Assembly: GCA_913062655.1 (NCBI GenBank)
Contig: CAJXXO010000018.1
Location: forward strand, 1 to 18,737
Length of the DNA stretch: 18,737 nt
Origin: an uncultured Bacteroidota bacterium
GTDB lineage: Bacteria > Bacteroidota > Bacteroidia > Chitinophagales > S012-47
Direction of reading: 5' to 3'
Shown here piece by piece: positions 6,760-14,262 of the stretch (its first letter is position 1; each line of letters starts with the position of its first letter). A program made the position numbers and the translations under genes. The notes under the pieces were generated by a model that was given only the letters and a program-made list of their open reading frames with translations, had not been told where the DNA came from and ran no database searches.

Positions 6760-7404
6760 CTAATCTACAGTCACCATAAAGGAGGGCGCTGCTTGTTTCT
6801 GTATCAATTGGTTTTGGGTGGCTTCATTGCACGATATAGTAACTATATACATGCCATCTTCCATTGTCTCATCCAATGGCAGATCAAATGAATTCCAGCC
6901 CTTCTGGGCGTTGAAAACACCGGAATAGGCTTGTTCACCATTCGCTGTTGTAACTACGATCTCTGCTTGTGAGGCAGCGGTCGTTTGCAGATCAATGTAT
7001 AGCTTACTGTAATCGGGGCTAGGACTTATGTTGCTGGTGAAGTGATCTTTTAATAGGTAGTTGGCTGTGCCCATCACATCTTGCAGGTTTTCACCCCACC
7101 GGTCCAGTTGTTGGATGCGAAAATACACCAGCCCTTCAGCTTCTACTTCGTACACATCATACGAGTAGAACTTATCACCGGTTGCGGGTATCTCTTCCAC
7201 TGTTGTGTAGATTAATTCGCCCGAGGCATTCGTCTCTTTCGCCATTTGAATAACAAAAGATTGCGCTTGATCTACGGCTTCCCAGTTCAAGACAACACTA
7301 TTATCCTGAATGTCGACCTTCATATCAGCCGGCTCGGCCGCAAAAGAAGTGAGGGTGAATAGTGTAAGAGCTGTAAGTAAGAGTTGTTTTAGCATGTTAA
7401 GCAT
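6760..7404 (-). CDS. Small secreted protein with Fn3-like domain and sorting-like C-terminus
   Basis: The product has 214 residues. Residues 1-23 form a signal peptide (a basic LKQ start, a hydrophobic LLLTALTLFTLTS core, then FAA before E24). Residues about 27-105 fit the Fn3-like domain common in Bacteroidota secreted proteins: SVVLNWEAVDQAQSFVIQ, then SYDVYEVEAEGLVYFRIQQLD, then RWGE. Residues about 125-214 resemble a T9SS type A sorting domain, with SPSPDYSKLYIDL in place of YPNPxxxxLxIxL, a TTANGEQAYSG turn and a DGMYIVTI strand. It then runs past the usual end and stops in SFMVTVD, not in a basic KKxxxxK tail. Export to the periplasm is well supported; T9SS export is uncertain. A second ATG at 7395 is an alternative start. 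No specific function is recognised. Confidence 0.8.
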   Translation of the reverse strand: MLNMLKQLLLTALTLFTLTSFAAEPADMKVDIQDNSVVLNWEAVDQAQSFVIQMAKETNASGELIYTTVEEIPATGDKFYSYDVYEVEAEGLVYFRIQQLDRWGENLQDVMGTANYLLKDHFTSNISPSPDYSKLYIDLQTTAASQAEIVVTTANGEQAYSGVFNAQKGWNSFDLPLDETMEDGMYIVTISCNEATQNQLIQKQAAPSFMVTVD

Positions 7405-7408
7405 AGTC

Positions 7409-7458
7409 TTTGGGGTTTATAGTCCTTACGTACGCGAGTGTACGTAGCACACCCCAAA
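7409..7458 (-). promoter_or_regulatory. Nested inverted repeat in the leader of the small secreted protein gene
   Basis: An inner pair of TACGTAC (7427-7433) and GTACGTA (7440-7446) with a 6-nt loop sits inside an outer pair of TTTGGGGT (7409-7416) and ACCCCAAA (7451-7458). In the minus-strand transcript the outer stem ends 4 nt before the ATG at 7404, so folding could hide the start region. No T tract follows, so it is not a standard terminator. Alternatively it is an operator or chance. Confidence 0.4.
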
Positions 7459-7481
7459 AGGTTGCGCCCTTTCGAAAAAAG

Positions 7482-7745
7482 TTAGGCTAATCTGCCAATC
7501 GGCACGAAGCGTTCAAATACTTTCTCGGTATGTGGGGCATCAGCTAATTCATCGGTAAGGTCTTGACCGGCCCAATGCTCATAATGCTTACCATTTCGCC
7601 AAAGCCGGCTTTCCGTCACATCGTAGATAATACCCTTGTATGCGATCCATATGTCATCGTGGTCCGTACCATTGCGCAAGGCGAGCTGACTTAATGTAAA
7701 TGTCGGTAGGTTATCTATTTTACCCATCCCTTTTGCCATATCCAT
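7482..7745 (-). CDS. Cytochrome b5-like heme-binding domain protein
   Basis: The 87-residue product is a single, apparently soluble cytochrome b5-like domain with no signal peptide or membrane anchor. FTLSQLALRNG (16-26), IWIAYKGIIYDVTES (32-46), KHYEHWAGQDLT (53-64) and APHTEKVFERF (70-80) follow the order of prokaryotic cytochrome b5/steroid-binding domains. His54 or His57 and His72 are the likely axial heme ligands; the classic HPGG motif is absent, as in several short bacterial members. It would carry electrons in the cytoplasm; the partner is unknown. The start is uncertain: ATGs at 7745, 7739 and 7727 all lie within the last codons of asd, so the two genes overlap by 11 to 31 nt and translation is probably coupled. 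The core domain starts after any of them. Confidence 0.82.
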   Translation of the reverse strand: MDMAKGMGKIDNLPTFTLSQLALRNGTDHDDIWIAYKGIIYDVTESRLWRNGKHYEHWAGQDLTDELADAPHTEKVFERFVPIGRLA

Positions 7746-8710
7746 TTAGCAATTTGCACAGAGTTGGTAGCGGCACCTTTCCGCAAGTTGTCCGCCACAA
7801 TCCAAAGATGGAGCCCATTTGTATGGGAGAGGTCCCTTCTCATGCGGCCTACAAATACCTCATTTTTATGCCGTGCCATGGCCGGCATTGGATACTCCAA
7901 TTGATCAGGATTGTCCATTACGACAACGCCAGGGGTCTCTTGTAGTGCCTGCTGCAATAGTTTGACATCTGGCACTCTTGTGCAGTCCACATTTACGCTC
8001 TCCGAATGGCCGCCTACGGTGGGGATACGCACTGCGGTAGCACTTATGGCCAAGTTGGGTAGCCCCATAATCTTTCGGGTTTCATGCACCAGCTTGAGCT
8101 CCTCTTTAGTAAAGCCCTCCTCCAGGAAGACATCACATTGCGGTATGCAATTCAGGTCAATGGGGTAAGGGTAGGCCGGATCTGAAGCTTGTTGACCCTG
8201 GCGCTCTTCGTTCATCTGTTGTACGGCTTTGTAGCCGGTGCCTGTGACACTTTGATAGGTGGAGATGATAACCCTTTCTATGCCAAACAGTCGCTCAATA
8301 ACGGGCAAGACCATGACCAGTTGTATGGTTGAACAATTGGGGTTGGCTATTATGTGTTGATCGGCAGACATGACTTCGCCATTGACTTCAGGGACCACCA
8401 GTGGAATGTCCTCTTTCATCCGAAAGGCAGAAGAGTTGTCGATTACATAGCTTCCTGCTTCAGCAAATGCCGGGGCGTGTGCTTGTGCAATAGTGCCACC
8501 GGCAGAGAATAACGTAATGTCGGGTTGTAAGGCCAAGGCGGTATCGATATTCACCACCTCCCATGCTTTGTTTTGGAAGTTGACCGTTTGCCCAACTGAC
8601 CGTTCACTGGCCACAGGAATCAACCGGGTCACCGGAAAGCGTTCCTCTTCCAGCACCTTTACCATCTGCTGTCCTACCAACCCTGTAGCACCGATCACAG
8701 CTATTTTCAT
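7715..8710 (-). CDS. asd: Aspartate-semialdehyde dehydrogenase
   Basis: The 331-residue enzyme reduces aspartyl phosphate to aspartate semialdehyde with NADPH, the branch-point step to lysine, threonine and methionine. It is cytoplasmic. GATGLVGQ (residues 8-15) is the NADP-binding turn. SAGGTIAQ (69-76) and DNSSAFRM (91-98) are family motifs. NPNCSTIQ (123-130) holds the catalytic Cys126, STYQSVTGTG (150-159) follows, and GGHSESVN (233-240) holds the catalytic His235. Length and motif order are normal. The start ATG at 8710 has a perfect -7 box upstream. It is the first gene of a probable asd-cytochrome b5 unit and is divergent from the lamin-tail gene at 8807. Confidence 0.95.
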   Translation of the reverse strand: MKIAVIGATGLVGQQMVKVLEEERFPVTRLIPVASERSVGQTVNFQNKAWEVVNIDTALALQPDITLFSAGGTIAQAHAPAFAEAGSYVIDNSSAFRMKEDIPLVVPEVNGEVMSADQHIIANPNCSTIQLVMVLPVIERLFGIERVIISTYQSVTGTGYKAVQQMNEERQGQQASDPAYPYPIDLNCIPQCDVFLEEGFTKEELKLVHETRKIMGLPNLAISATAVRIPTVGGHSESVNVDCTRVPDVKLLQQALQETPGVVVMDNPDQLEYPMPAMARHKNEVFVGRMRRDLSHTNGLHLWIVADNLRKGAATNSVQIAKWIWQKGWVK

Positions 8711-8732
8711 ATCTATTGGTTGTTGTGATGTA

Positions 8733-8740
8733 CAAAGGTA
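8733..8740 (-). promoter_or_regulatory. -7 box of asd
   Basis: On the minus strand the sequence is TACCTTTG, an exact match to the Bacteroidota -7 consensus TAnnTTTG, placed 22 nt upstream of the asd start codon. A -33 TTTG is not evident. Confidence 0.55.
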
Positions 8741-8780
8741 AGGGCTTGAAAGCTTAACTTTTAGGTGAAGTGAAAAGCAT

Positions 8781-8788
8781 TAGTTTTA
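8781..8788 (+). promoter_or_regulatory. Candidate -7 box of the lamin-tail protein gene
   Basis: TAGTTTTA has one mismatch to TAnnTTTG and lies 18 nt upstream of the ATG at 8807, inside the 96-bp divergent gap shared with asd. I found no convincing -33 element. Confidence 0.35.
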
Positions 8789-8806
8789 TAGAAAGAATGC
8801 ACCAAA

Positions 8807-11395
8807 ATGCGCTATTGGCTACTTCTTTTACTCCTGCATGGCTTTGTTGTCAGCAAGGCACAGCTAACGGATGATTTTTCCGATGGGGATTTCACCAATA
8901 ATCCCACCTGGACTGGTCAGGCGATGAAGTTTCAAGTGGTGAATAATGCACTACAACTGAATAATGCCCCCATTACTGATGAGGCTTACCTGGTGACACC
9001 GGCCCTGACGAGGGACAGCACCTATTGGTCTTTTTTTGTGGCGCTGGACTTCGCCCCCTCCAACAACAACAATGTTCGCTTTTACCTCAAGTCAACACAA
9101 CCGGACTTGACCGGCTCCTTACGGGGCTACTTTATTCGAATTGGGGAAAATGGCAGCCAGGATGGGGTCGATCTCTACCGCCAGGATGGTACCACTACCA
9201 CCAAGATAATGGATGGCTTGCCGGGCACAGCCTTTGATGATCCTGTTTTTCAGATCGAGGTAATACAAGATGCGGAAGGGGAGTGGCACGTATATGCTGA
9301 CTCGGGTGCTTTGGGCAATCCGGTCCTGCAGGGCAGCGTGGTAGATACGACCTATCGACTGGGAAGTTATGTGGGGGTCTTCTGCAAACATACGACCTCA
9401 AACAATACCGCTTTTACCTTTGACGACATCGTGGTGGGGCCCTTGTTTGTCGATACGCTCCCTCCAACGATTGTTGATGTAGTAGCTACTGATGCCACTA
9501 CCATAGAAGTCTTTTACGATGAAAAGGTGGACCCTGCTGCGGCTACTCTACCGGCTACTTACGCTATCGATGGCGGAATTGGAGTGCCACAATCAGCCGT
9601 GCTGGATGCCGGTGACAGCTCGCACATCACTCTTACCACAAGCACTCCCCTCACTAATGCTACTACCTATCAACTGACAGCAACTGGCGTGGCCGATCAG
9701 GAGGGCAATGTAGCAGGACAACTGGACGCCTCCTTTACCTATTACATACCCTCACCGGGGGATATTTTGATCAATGAGATCATGGCGGACCCATCACCCT
9801 CGCAAGGCTGGCCAGAAGAAGAATTTGTGGAATTGTACAATACACTTTCTGTTCCTGTTTCGTTGCAGCAATGGGCCTTCTCGGATGGCGGTACAACAGG
9901 TAATATCCCCCCCGTTACTATTCCTCCAAAAGGGTATGTATTGTTGGTGGATGAGAGCGCACTAGGCCAGTTTCCGGCCAGCTTACCACTGGTTGGCTTA
10001 GATCCCTGGCCGGCACTCAACAATGACGGGGACAACTTGGTCTTACGCGCACCGGATGGTTCGAGTATCGATGCTGTTAGCTACACCGACAATTGGTACG
10101 CTGACCCTGACAAGGAAGGTGGTGGGTGGAGCCTGGAATTGTTGGATCCTGTGAGTGACTGTCCGGGGCGCACCAACTGGCGGGCCAGCCTGGACAATAC
10201 TGGTGGTACACCCGGAGCTGCCAATAGCTGGTTGGGACAGTTTGTAGATACAGCGGGGCCAACGATTATACGTTATCAGTTGACAGACCCATCAACCCTG
10301 GAGCTATTATTTGATGAGGCATTGGATACAGCTTCCGTTCAGGTAACCGATTTTCAGTTGACCCCCGGTGCCATTACCCCTACTGGCCTGACCTATCAGG
10401 GAGTGAATCAAGACGCGCTGACGCTTGCCTTTTCTGCACCACTTGACACCGGTCAACTATATACAATGACCATCACCGATGTAACAGACTGCCGGGGTAA
10501 TCCGCTGGCCGCTGCCATTACCCTTTCCTTGCTGATACCCGAGCCTCTGCAGGAGGGAGACCTTGTTATCAATGAGATATTATTCAATCCGCGATCCGGA
10601 GAAGTGGACTACATCGAAATCCTCAATATCTCTGATAAGGTGGTAGCGGTAGAGGGGTTGCAGATAGATGAGTTGGACCCGGTGATGGGCGATGTATTGG
10701 ATGATGCACAAGTCAGTGATACAGCGCTGATACGGCCGGGTGGGTTTGCGGCCTTTACCAGCGATCGCCAAGCGGTACTCCTTGGTTACTCTACACCTAA
10801 TCCACACCGTGTAATTGATGTGTCAAGCTTCCCCAACTTTCCCAATGAGGAGGGCGCAGCACGCATTGTATCTAGAGAAGGCCGTACCTTGGACAGCATC
10901 TATTACCATGAGGATTGGCATTTTGCGCTTATAGATGATCTGAATGGAGTGTCGTTGGAGCGTATTGATCCTGAAGCAGAGAGTACGCAACAGAATAATT
11001 GGTATTCCGCCTCTTCCACGGTGGGGTATGGCACCCCTGCTTATCAAAACTCACAGTTTCGCCAGGTGGAACCTTTTGAGGGTACCATTGTCATTGAGCC
11101 CGAAACGGTATCTCCCGATGGAGATGGTTATCAGGACCAACTGGTGATTCAATACCAATTCACCGCTCCCGGCTATGTCGGTACGGTCCAGATTATGGAT
11201 GCGAAAGGGCGGGTGGTGCGTTACTTGTTGCGGAGCGAATTGTTAGAGCAATCAGGTACGTTGATCTGGGATGGCATCATGGACAATGGTCGAAAGGCTG
11301 ATATGGGTATTTATATTGTCTATTTCGAAGTATTCAACTTGTCTGGTGAGACAAAACGATTTAAAGAGCGGTGTGTGGTAGCTGCCCGGCCCTAG
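8807..11395 (+). CDS. Secreted protein with two lamin-tail domains and a FlgD-like C-terminus
   Basis: The 862-residue product starts with a signal peptide (residues 1-18, an eight-residue aliphatic core ending SKA-Q). Residues about 20-215 are a concanavalin-like beta sandwich (DDFSDGDFTNNPTW, RFYLKS, FDDIVVGPLF). An SbsA-type Ig-like domain (about 218-312, opening DTLPPTIVDV) precedes a lamin-tail domain (about 313-475, with ILINEIMADP and EEFVELYN). A second Ig-like domain (about 481-578, DTAGPTIIRY) precedes a second lamin-tail domain (about 580-750, with LVINEILFNP and DYIEILN). The C-terminus (about 760-862) is FlgD-like: SPDGDGYQD (769-777), a WDG at 821-823 and MGIYIVYFEV. It resembles the gliding-associated type B terminus more than type A. 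Role unknown; an envelope or extracellular scaffold is plausible. The stop codon abuts the stop of the convergent gene. Confidence 0.85.
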   Translation: MRYWLLLLLLHGFVVSKAQLTDDFSDGDFTNNPTWTGQAMKFQVVNNALQLNNAPITDEAYLVTPALTRDSTYWSFFVALDFAPSNNNNVRFYLKSTQPDLTGSLRGYFIRIGENGSQDGVDLYRQDGTTTTKIMDGLPGTAFDDPVFQIEVIQDAEGEWHVYADSGALGNPVLQGSVVDTTYRLGSYVGVFCKHTTSNNTAFTFDDIVVGPLFVDTLPPTIVDVVATDATTIEVFYDEKVDPAAATLPATYAIDGGIGVPQSAVLDAGDSSHITLTTSTPLTNATTYQLTATGVADQEGNVAGQLDASFTYYIPSPGDILINEIMADPSPSQGWPEEEFVELYNTLSVPVSLQQWAFSDGGTTGNIPPVTIPPKGYVLLVDESALGQFPASLPLVGLDPWPALNNDGDNLVLRAPDGSSIDAVSYTDNWYADPDKEGGGWSLELLDPVSDCPGRTNWRASLDNTGGTPGAANSWLGQFVDTAGPTIIRYQLTDPSTLELLFDEALDTASVQVTDFQLTPGAITPTGLTYQGVNQDALTLAFSAPLDTGQLYTMTITDVTDCRGNPLAAAITLSLLIPEPLQEGDLVINEILFNPRSGEVDYIEILNISDKVVAVEGLQIDELDPVMGDVLDDAQVSDTALIRPGGFAAFTSDRQAVLLGYSTPNPHRVIDVSSFPNFPNEEGAARIVSREGRTLDSIYYHEDWHFALIDDLNGVSLERIDPEAESTQQNNWYSASSTVGYGTPAYQNSQFRQVEPFEGTIVIEPETVSPDGDGYQDQLVIQYQFTAPGYVGTVQIMDAKGRVVRYLLRSELLEQSGTLIWDGIMDNGRKADMGIYIVYFEVFNLSGETKRFKERCVVAARP

Positions 11396-12418
11396 CTACC
11401 ACTTCATGGCAACTTTACCCATTGTTTGGCGCTTTTCTAAGGCCGTGTGCGCTGTTGCCAATTGATCAGCCGGATACTCCGTTGTTTTCTGTTCTTGCAA
11501 TAGGCCACTCTTACTGGCCTCTACCACCTCCTGCATAACCGTTTGCAGCGCCTCAGGCCGATAGTCACCCACCTTTAGCATATTGACCCCAATGATCGAT
11601 TTGGAGCGCATCATGAGCTGGATAGGATGAAAAAAGCCAAATTGGAGGGCAAATCGAAGTTTGGCGAAAAGGTTGTTTTTGCCTGTCAGGCTGGCGGCTC
11701 CGTAACATACCATTCTTCCCCCGGAACTGAGCAACTTGAACCCTTGCCGGCTTACCTTGCCGCCTATCGGATCAAATACCACATCAAGTCGACCGCCTTG
11801 CAGGTCTTGCTGAATGTAATCGTAGAAGTTGGTAGTCCGGTAGTTGATAGGGTGTTGCACACCCAACTGACGGAGGTAGTCGATCTTTGCTGCTGACCCG
11901 GCTGTACCGTAGATGATACATGATTTGTGCCGTGCAATTTGCACCAATGCAGTACCTACCCCTCCGGCTGCAGCTTGTATAAGTACTTTTTCACCCGGGT
12001 GCAGTTGCGTGATATAGGTAGCGCTATACCAAGCGGTGGCGTACTGTGTCGCCAAAGCGGTAGCCCACCCTAATGACCAGGTATCGGGTATAGGTACTAC
12101 GCCTCTGTGATCGGTAATGACCTCTTCGGCATAACCACCAAATCGGGTAAAGGCCAGTACTCGCTCACCCACTTTAACATGCCGCACAGCAGCGCCTACT
12201 TCAGTCACGGTCCCGACCGCTTCATATCCAATTATGGTGGGCAATGGCGGGCATTCCCGGTATTGGCCTAAGCGTGCCATAACATCGGCAAAGTTCAACC
12301 CAAAGCCTTCTACCGCAATCCGTACCTCGGAAGAGTTGATCTCACGGCTGGGTAACTCCCGAAGGTCGAATGCGCTATCAGCCGGCCCATTTTGAATAAG
12401 ATAGTATCCTTTTGGCAT
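11396..12418 (-). CDS. MDR-family oxidoreductase, VAT-1/quinone oxidoreductase-like
   Basis: The 340-residue product is a cytoplasmic NADPH-dependent medium-chain dehydrogenase/reductase. GLNFADVMARLGQY (40-53) and GYEAVGTVTEVG (64-75) are the GroES-like domain motifs of the zinc-free quinone reductase branch. AAAGGVGTALVQIA (149-162) is the NADPH-binding turn. DVVFDPIGG and SSGGRMVCYGAAS lie further on. The long insert with NNLFAKLRFALQFGFFHPIQ and the IGVNML motif point to the VAT-1-like branch. The usual structural-zinc cysteines are not visible. The substrate is unknown; quinones or enals are typical. The start at 12418 is 34 bp from the divergent K+ channel gene. The stop abuts that of the convergent lamin-tail gene. 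Confidence 0.87.
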   Translation of the reverse strand: MPKGYYLIQNGPADSAFDLRELPSREINSSEVRIAVEGFGLNFADVMARLGQYRECPPLPTIIGYEAVGTVTEVGAAVRHVKVGERVLAFTRFGGYAEEVITDHRGVVPIPDTWSLGWATALATQYATAWYSATYITQLHPGEKVLIQAAAGGVGTALVQIARHKSCIIYGTAGSAAKIDYLRQLGVQHPINYRTTNFYDYIQQDLQGGRLDVVFDPIGGKVSRQGFKLLSSGGRMVCYGAASLTGKNNLFAKLRFALQFGFFHPIQLMMRSKSIIGVNMLKVGDYRPEALQTVMQEVVEASKSGLLQEQKTTEYPADQLATAHTALEKRQTMGKVAMKW

Positions 12419-12422
12419 GGCT

Positions 12423-12430
12423 CGAATTTA
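12423..12430 (-). promoter_or_regulatory. -7-like box directly before the MDR gene
   Basis: The minus strand reads TAAATTCG, one mismatch from TAnnTTTG, with only 4 nt between the box and the ATG. If used, transcription would begin at or beside the start codon, giving a leaderless message. Confidence 0.35.
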
Positions 12431-12440
12431 CTGATTTCGG

Positions 12441-12448
12441 TAGTTTAG
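12441..12448 (+). promoter_or_regulatory. -7-like box directly before the K+ channel gene
   Basis: TAGTTTAG has one mismatch to TAnnTTTG and is separated from the ATG at 12453 by 4 nt. The 34-bp divergent gap is too short for two separate full promoters, so any -33 element would lie inside the opposite gene. Confidence 0.35.
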
Positions 12449-12452
12449 CGCT

Positions 12453-13301
12453 ATGGCCGAGCAAGAACGTCCCGTGAAGCATACCCATCATGACGGAACC
12501 CTCCGCAGTAAGGTGCATGCTATTATTTTTGAAGCTGAGACACCGACTGGAAAGATCTTTGACGTGCTTCTGCTGATCCTGATTTTGGTAAGCGTATTGG
12601 CGGTCATGTTGGAAACGGTGAAAGAGTTTGATGTTAAATACCACGACCTATTCCTGACGATTGAATGGGTGGTTACCATCCTCTTTACCTTAGAATATGG
12701 ACTGCGTATTTACAGTGTGAGAAAGCCATCAAAATACATCTTTAGCTTTTATGGTTTAGTAGACCTATTGGCCATCTTGCCCACCTACATCAGTTTGATC
12801 TTTGCCGGATCACAGTATTTGTTGACCATTAGGGCCCTGCGGTTACTACGCATCTTTCGGGTCTTTAAGTTAGCCCGATATCTGGTGGAAGGCAGGGTAT
12901 TGATTCGTGCCCTTATGGCCAGTCGGCCAAAAATCATTGTGTTTCTCACTACCGTATTCTCCATTGTCATCTTTATAGGCTCCATCATGTATTTGGTAGA
13001 GGGGGAGGCCAATGAAGGGTTTACCAGCATCCCACGCTCTGTATATTGGGCCATCGTTACGATCACAACAGTTGGGTATGGCGATATAACACCGGTTACA
13101 ACCCTTGGACAAATGCTCTCTGCGATGCTGATGGTATTGGGGTATGCGATCATAGCTGTGCCAACGGGTATTGTATCTGTAGAGATCGCTGCGGCCAGCC
13201 GGCAACTAAAGCAGGTGAATACGGAAGCTTGTCCTAACTGCGGAAAAGACGGCCATGATGTGGATGCGAAGCACTGTAAATTTTGCGGGGCAATCTTGTA
13301 A
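12453..13301 (+). CDS. Voltage-gated potassium channel (Kv-type) with C-terminal zinc ribbon
   Basis: The 282-residue inner-membrane protein has the six-helix Kv plan. S1 is at about 35-53. S2 (about 66-87) carries Glu81. S3 (about 97-116) carries Asp104. S4 has positive charges every third residue (R127, R130, R133, R136, K139). S5 is at about 159-182, the pore carries the K+ filter TTVGYGD (205-211), and S6 is at about 219-245. These show a K+-selective, voltage-sensing tetramer subunit. The cytoplasmic tail is short and ends in a CPNCG-x11-CKFCG zinc ribbon (C260, C263, C275, C278). The His-rich N-terminus (H10, H12, H13) is unusual. A TerB-like gene follows after 25 bp and is probably co-transcribed. 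Confidence 0.93.
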   Translation: MAEQERPVKHTHHDGTLRSKVHAIIFEAETPTGKIFDVLLLILILVSVLAVMLETVKEFDVKYHDLFLTIEWVVTILFTLEYGLRIYSVRKPSKYIFSFYGLVDLLAILPTYISLIFAGSQYLLTIRALRLLRIFRVFKLARYLVEGRVLIRALMASRPKIIVFLTTVFSIVIFIGSIMYLVEGEANEGFTSIPRSVYWAIVTITTVGYGDITPVTTLGQMLSAMLMVLGYAIIAVPTGIVSVEIAAASRQLKQVNTEACPNCGKDGHDVDAKHCKFCGAIL

Positions 13302-13326
13302 CTTTAAGTAGTAAAAAACCCAGGCT

Positions 13327-13680
13327 ATGCCCAAAGGAACCGATACTAGTACTTGGACTTTTGAAGATTACTTTGCTTTCCTACTTGTCTATGCCGCGGA
13401 GGCCGACTTTGTGATTAAGGAAGCAGAGCGGCAGCACATTATTGAAAAGGTGGGACAAGAGCGATTTGTTACGTTTCTGGGACACTTTAAAGACCTGAAG
13501 GACGTGGAGCGCATTGAACTGATATACGAGTTTAAGAATAAGTACTGTAAAACGCCTGAGGATAGTGACAAAGCCATGGCGGAGGTGGAGTCGGTGCTGA
13601 AAGAGGACGAGCACCTGAGCGCCACGGAGGAGCAGATATTGATTAGTATTAAGCGGATACTGAAATACGACAAGGCCTAA
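13327..13680 (+). CDS. TerB-like small helical protein
   Basis: The 117-residue product is cytoplasmic, charged and predicted all-helical, without a signal peptide or membrane segment. FAFLLVYAAEADFVIKEAE (16-34) and a second acidic segment, KEDEHLSATEEQIL (92-105), recall the two metal-binding-type loops of TerB folds (A-x-A-D-x-x-I-x-x-x-E). I infer a TerB-like fold with moderate confidence; family function is mostly unknown and is not limited to tellurite resistance. The 25-bp spacing after the K+ channel suggests one transcript and perhaps a shared role. The last bases of the stop codon overlap the stop of the convergent plsC-like gene (shared CTAA at 13677-13680). Confidence 0.7.
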   Translation: MPKGTDTSTWTFEDYFAFLLVYAAEADFVIKEAERQHIIEKVGQERFVTFLGHFKDLKDVERIELIYEFKNKYCKTPEDSDKAMAEVESVLKEDEHLSATEEQILISIKRILKYDKA

Positions 13681-14261
13681 GCAAACCGCTCATCCAGGCT
13701 GAATTGACCGGGAAAACGGGCGGTTTTCCCACGATAGAAATCCATGATCTTGCGCATGTCTGATTCGAAATCGTCTGTAAGGTGCACAATGGCACCTACA
13801 CCCGCTTCCTTTTTCGCGTAATCCAGATAACCCAGGGTAATGGGTACATTGGCCATTTTTGCGACATGGTAAAAGCCCGACTTCCATTGTGTGACTTTGC
13901 TGCGCGTACCCTCCGGAGTAATGAGTACCACCAAAGGACCTTGGTGTTGCGCAAAGAGGTCAGCCATGGCTTCCACCATACTTGGTCGCGGTTCGCCTGG
14001 ATTCTTAGGCGTGCGGTCTATGCCTATGGCGCCCAGGGGCTTGAGTAGCCAGCCAAATGGAGGCCGCAGCCATTCTTTTTTGATGGTAAAGCGCACCGGC
14101 ACCCGAAGCAAGCTAAAGGCTGCACGGGCATAAACAAGATCCCAGTTGGAAGTGTGGGGTACTGCGAGCATGACACTACGTTCATAGCCTTCCGGAACGG
14201 TAGGGTGAATGTGCCAACCCGATAACCACATAATGACTCTACTGATCCAGCGCCCGATCAT
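13677..14261 (-). CDS. PlsC-family lysophospholipid acyltransferase
   Basis: The 194-residue product transfers an acyl chain to a glycerophosphate or lysophospholipid-type acceptor at the inner membrane face. PHTSNWD (35-41) carries the H(x4)D catalytic motif (His36, Asp41). GAIGIDRTP (78-86) is the motif II region. ITPEGTRS (114-121) is the acceptor-phosphate motif, and VPITLGYLDY (139-148) is motif IV. The protein is short (PlsC is usually about 240 residues), of the compact subfamily that is often annotated only as an acyltransferase, so the precise acceptor is not known. Its ATG lies 1 nt after the TGA of purT, so reinitiation after purT is likely. Confidence 0.85.
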   Translation of the reverse strand: MIGRWISRVIMWLSGWHIHPTVPEGYERSVMLAVPHTSNWDLVYARAAFSLLRVPVRFTIKKEWLRPPFGWLLKPLGAIGIDRTPKNPGEPRPSMVEAMADLFAQHQGPLVVLITPEGTRSKVTQWKSGFYHVAKMANVPITLGYLDYAKKEAGVGAIVHLTDDFESDMRKIMDFYRGKTARFPGQFSLDERFA

Positions 14262-14262
14262 G

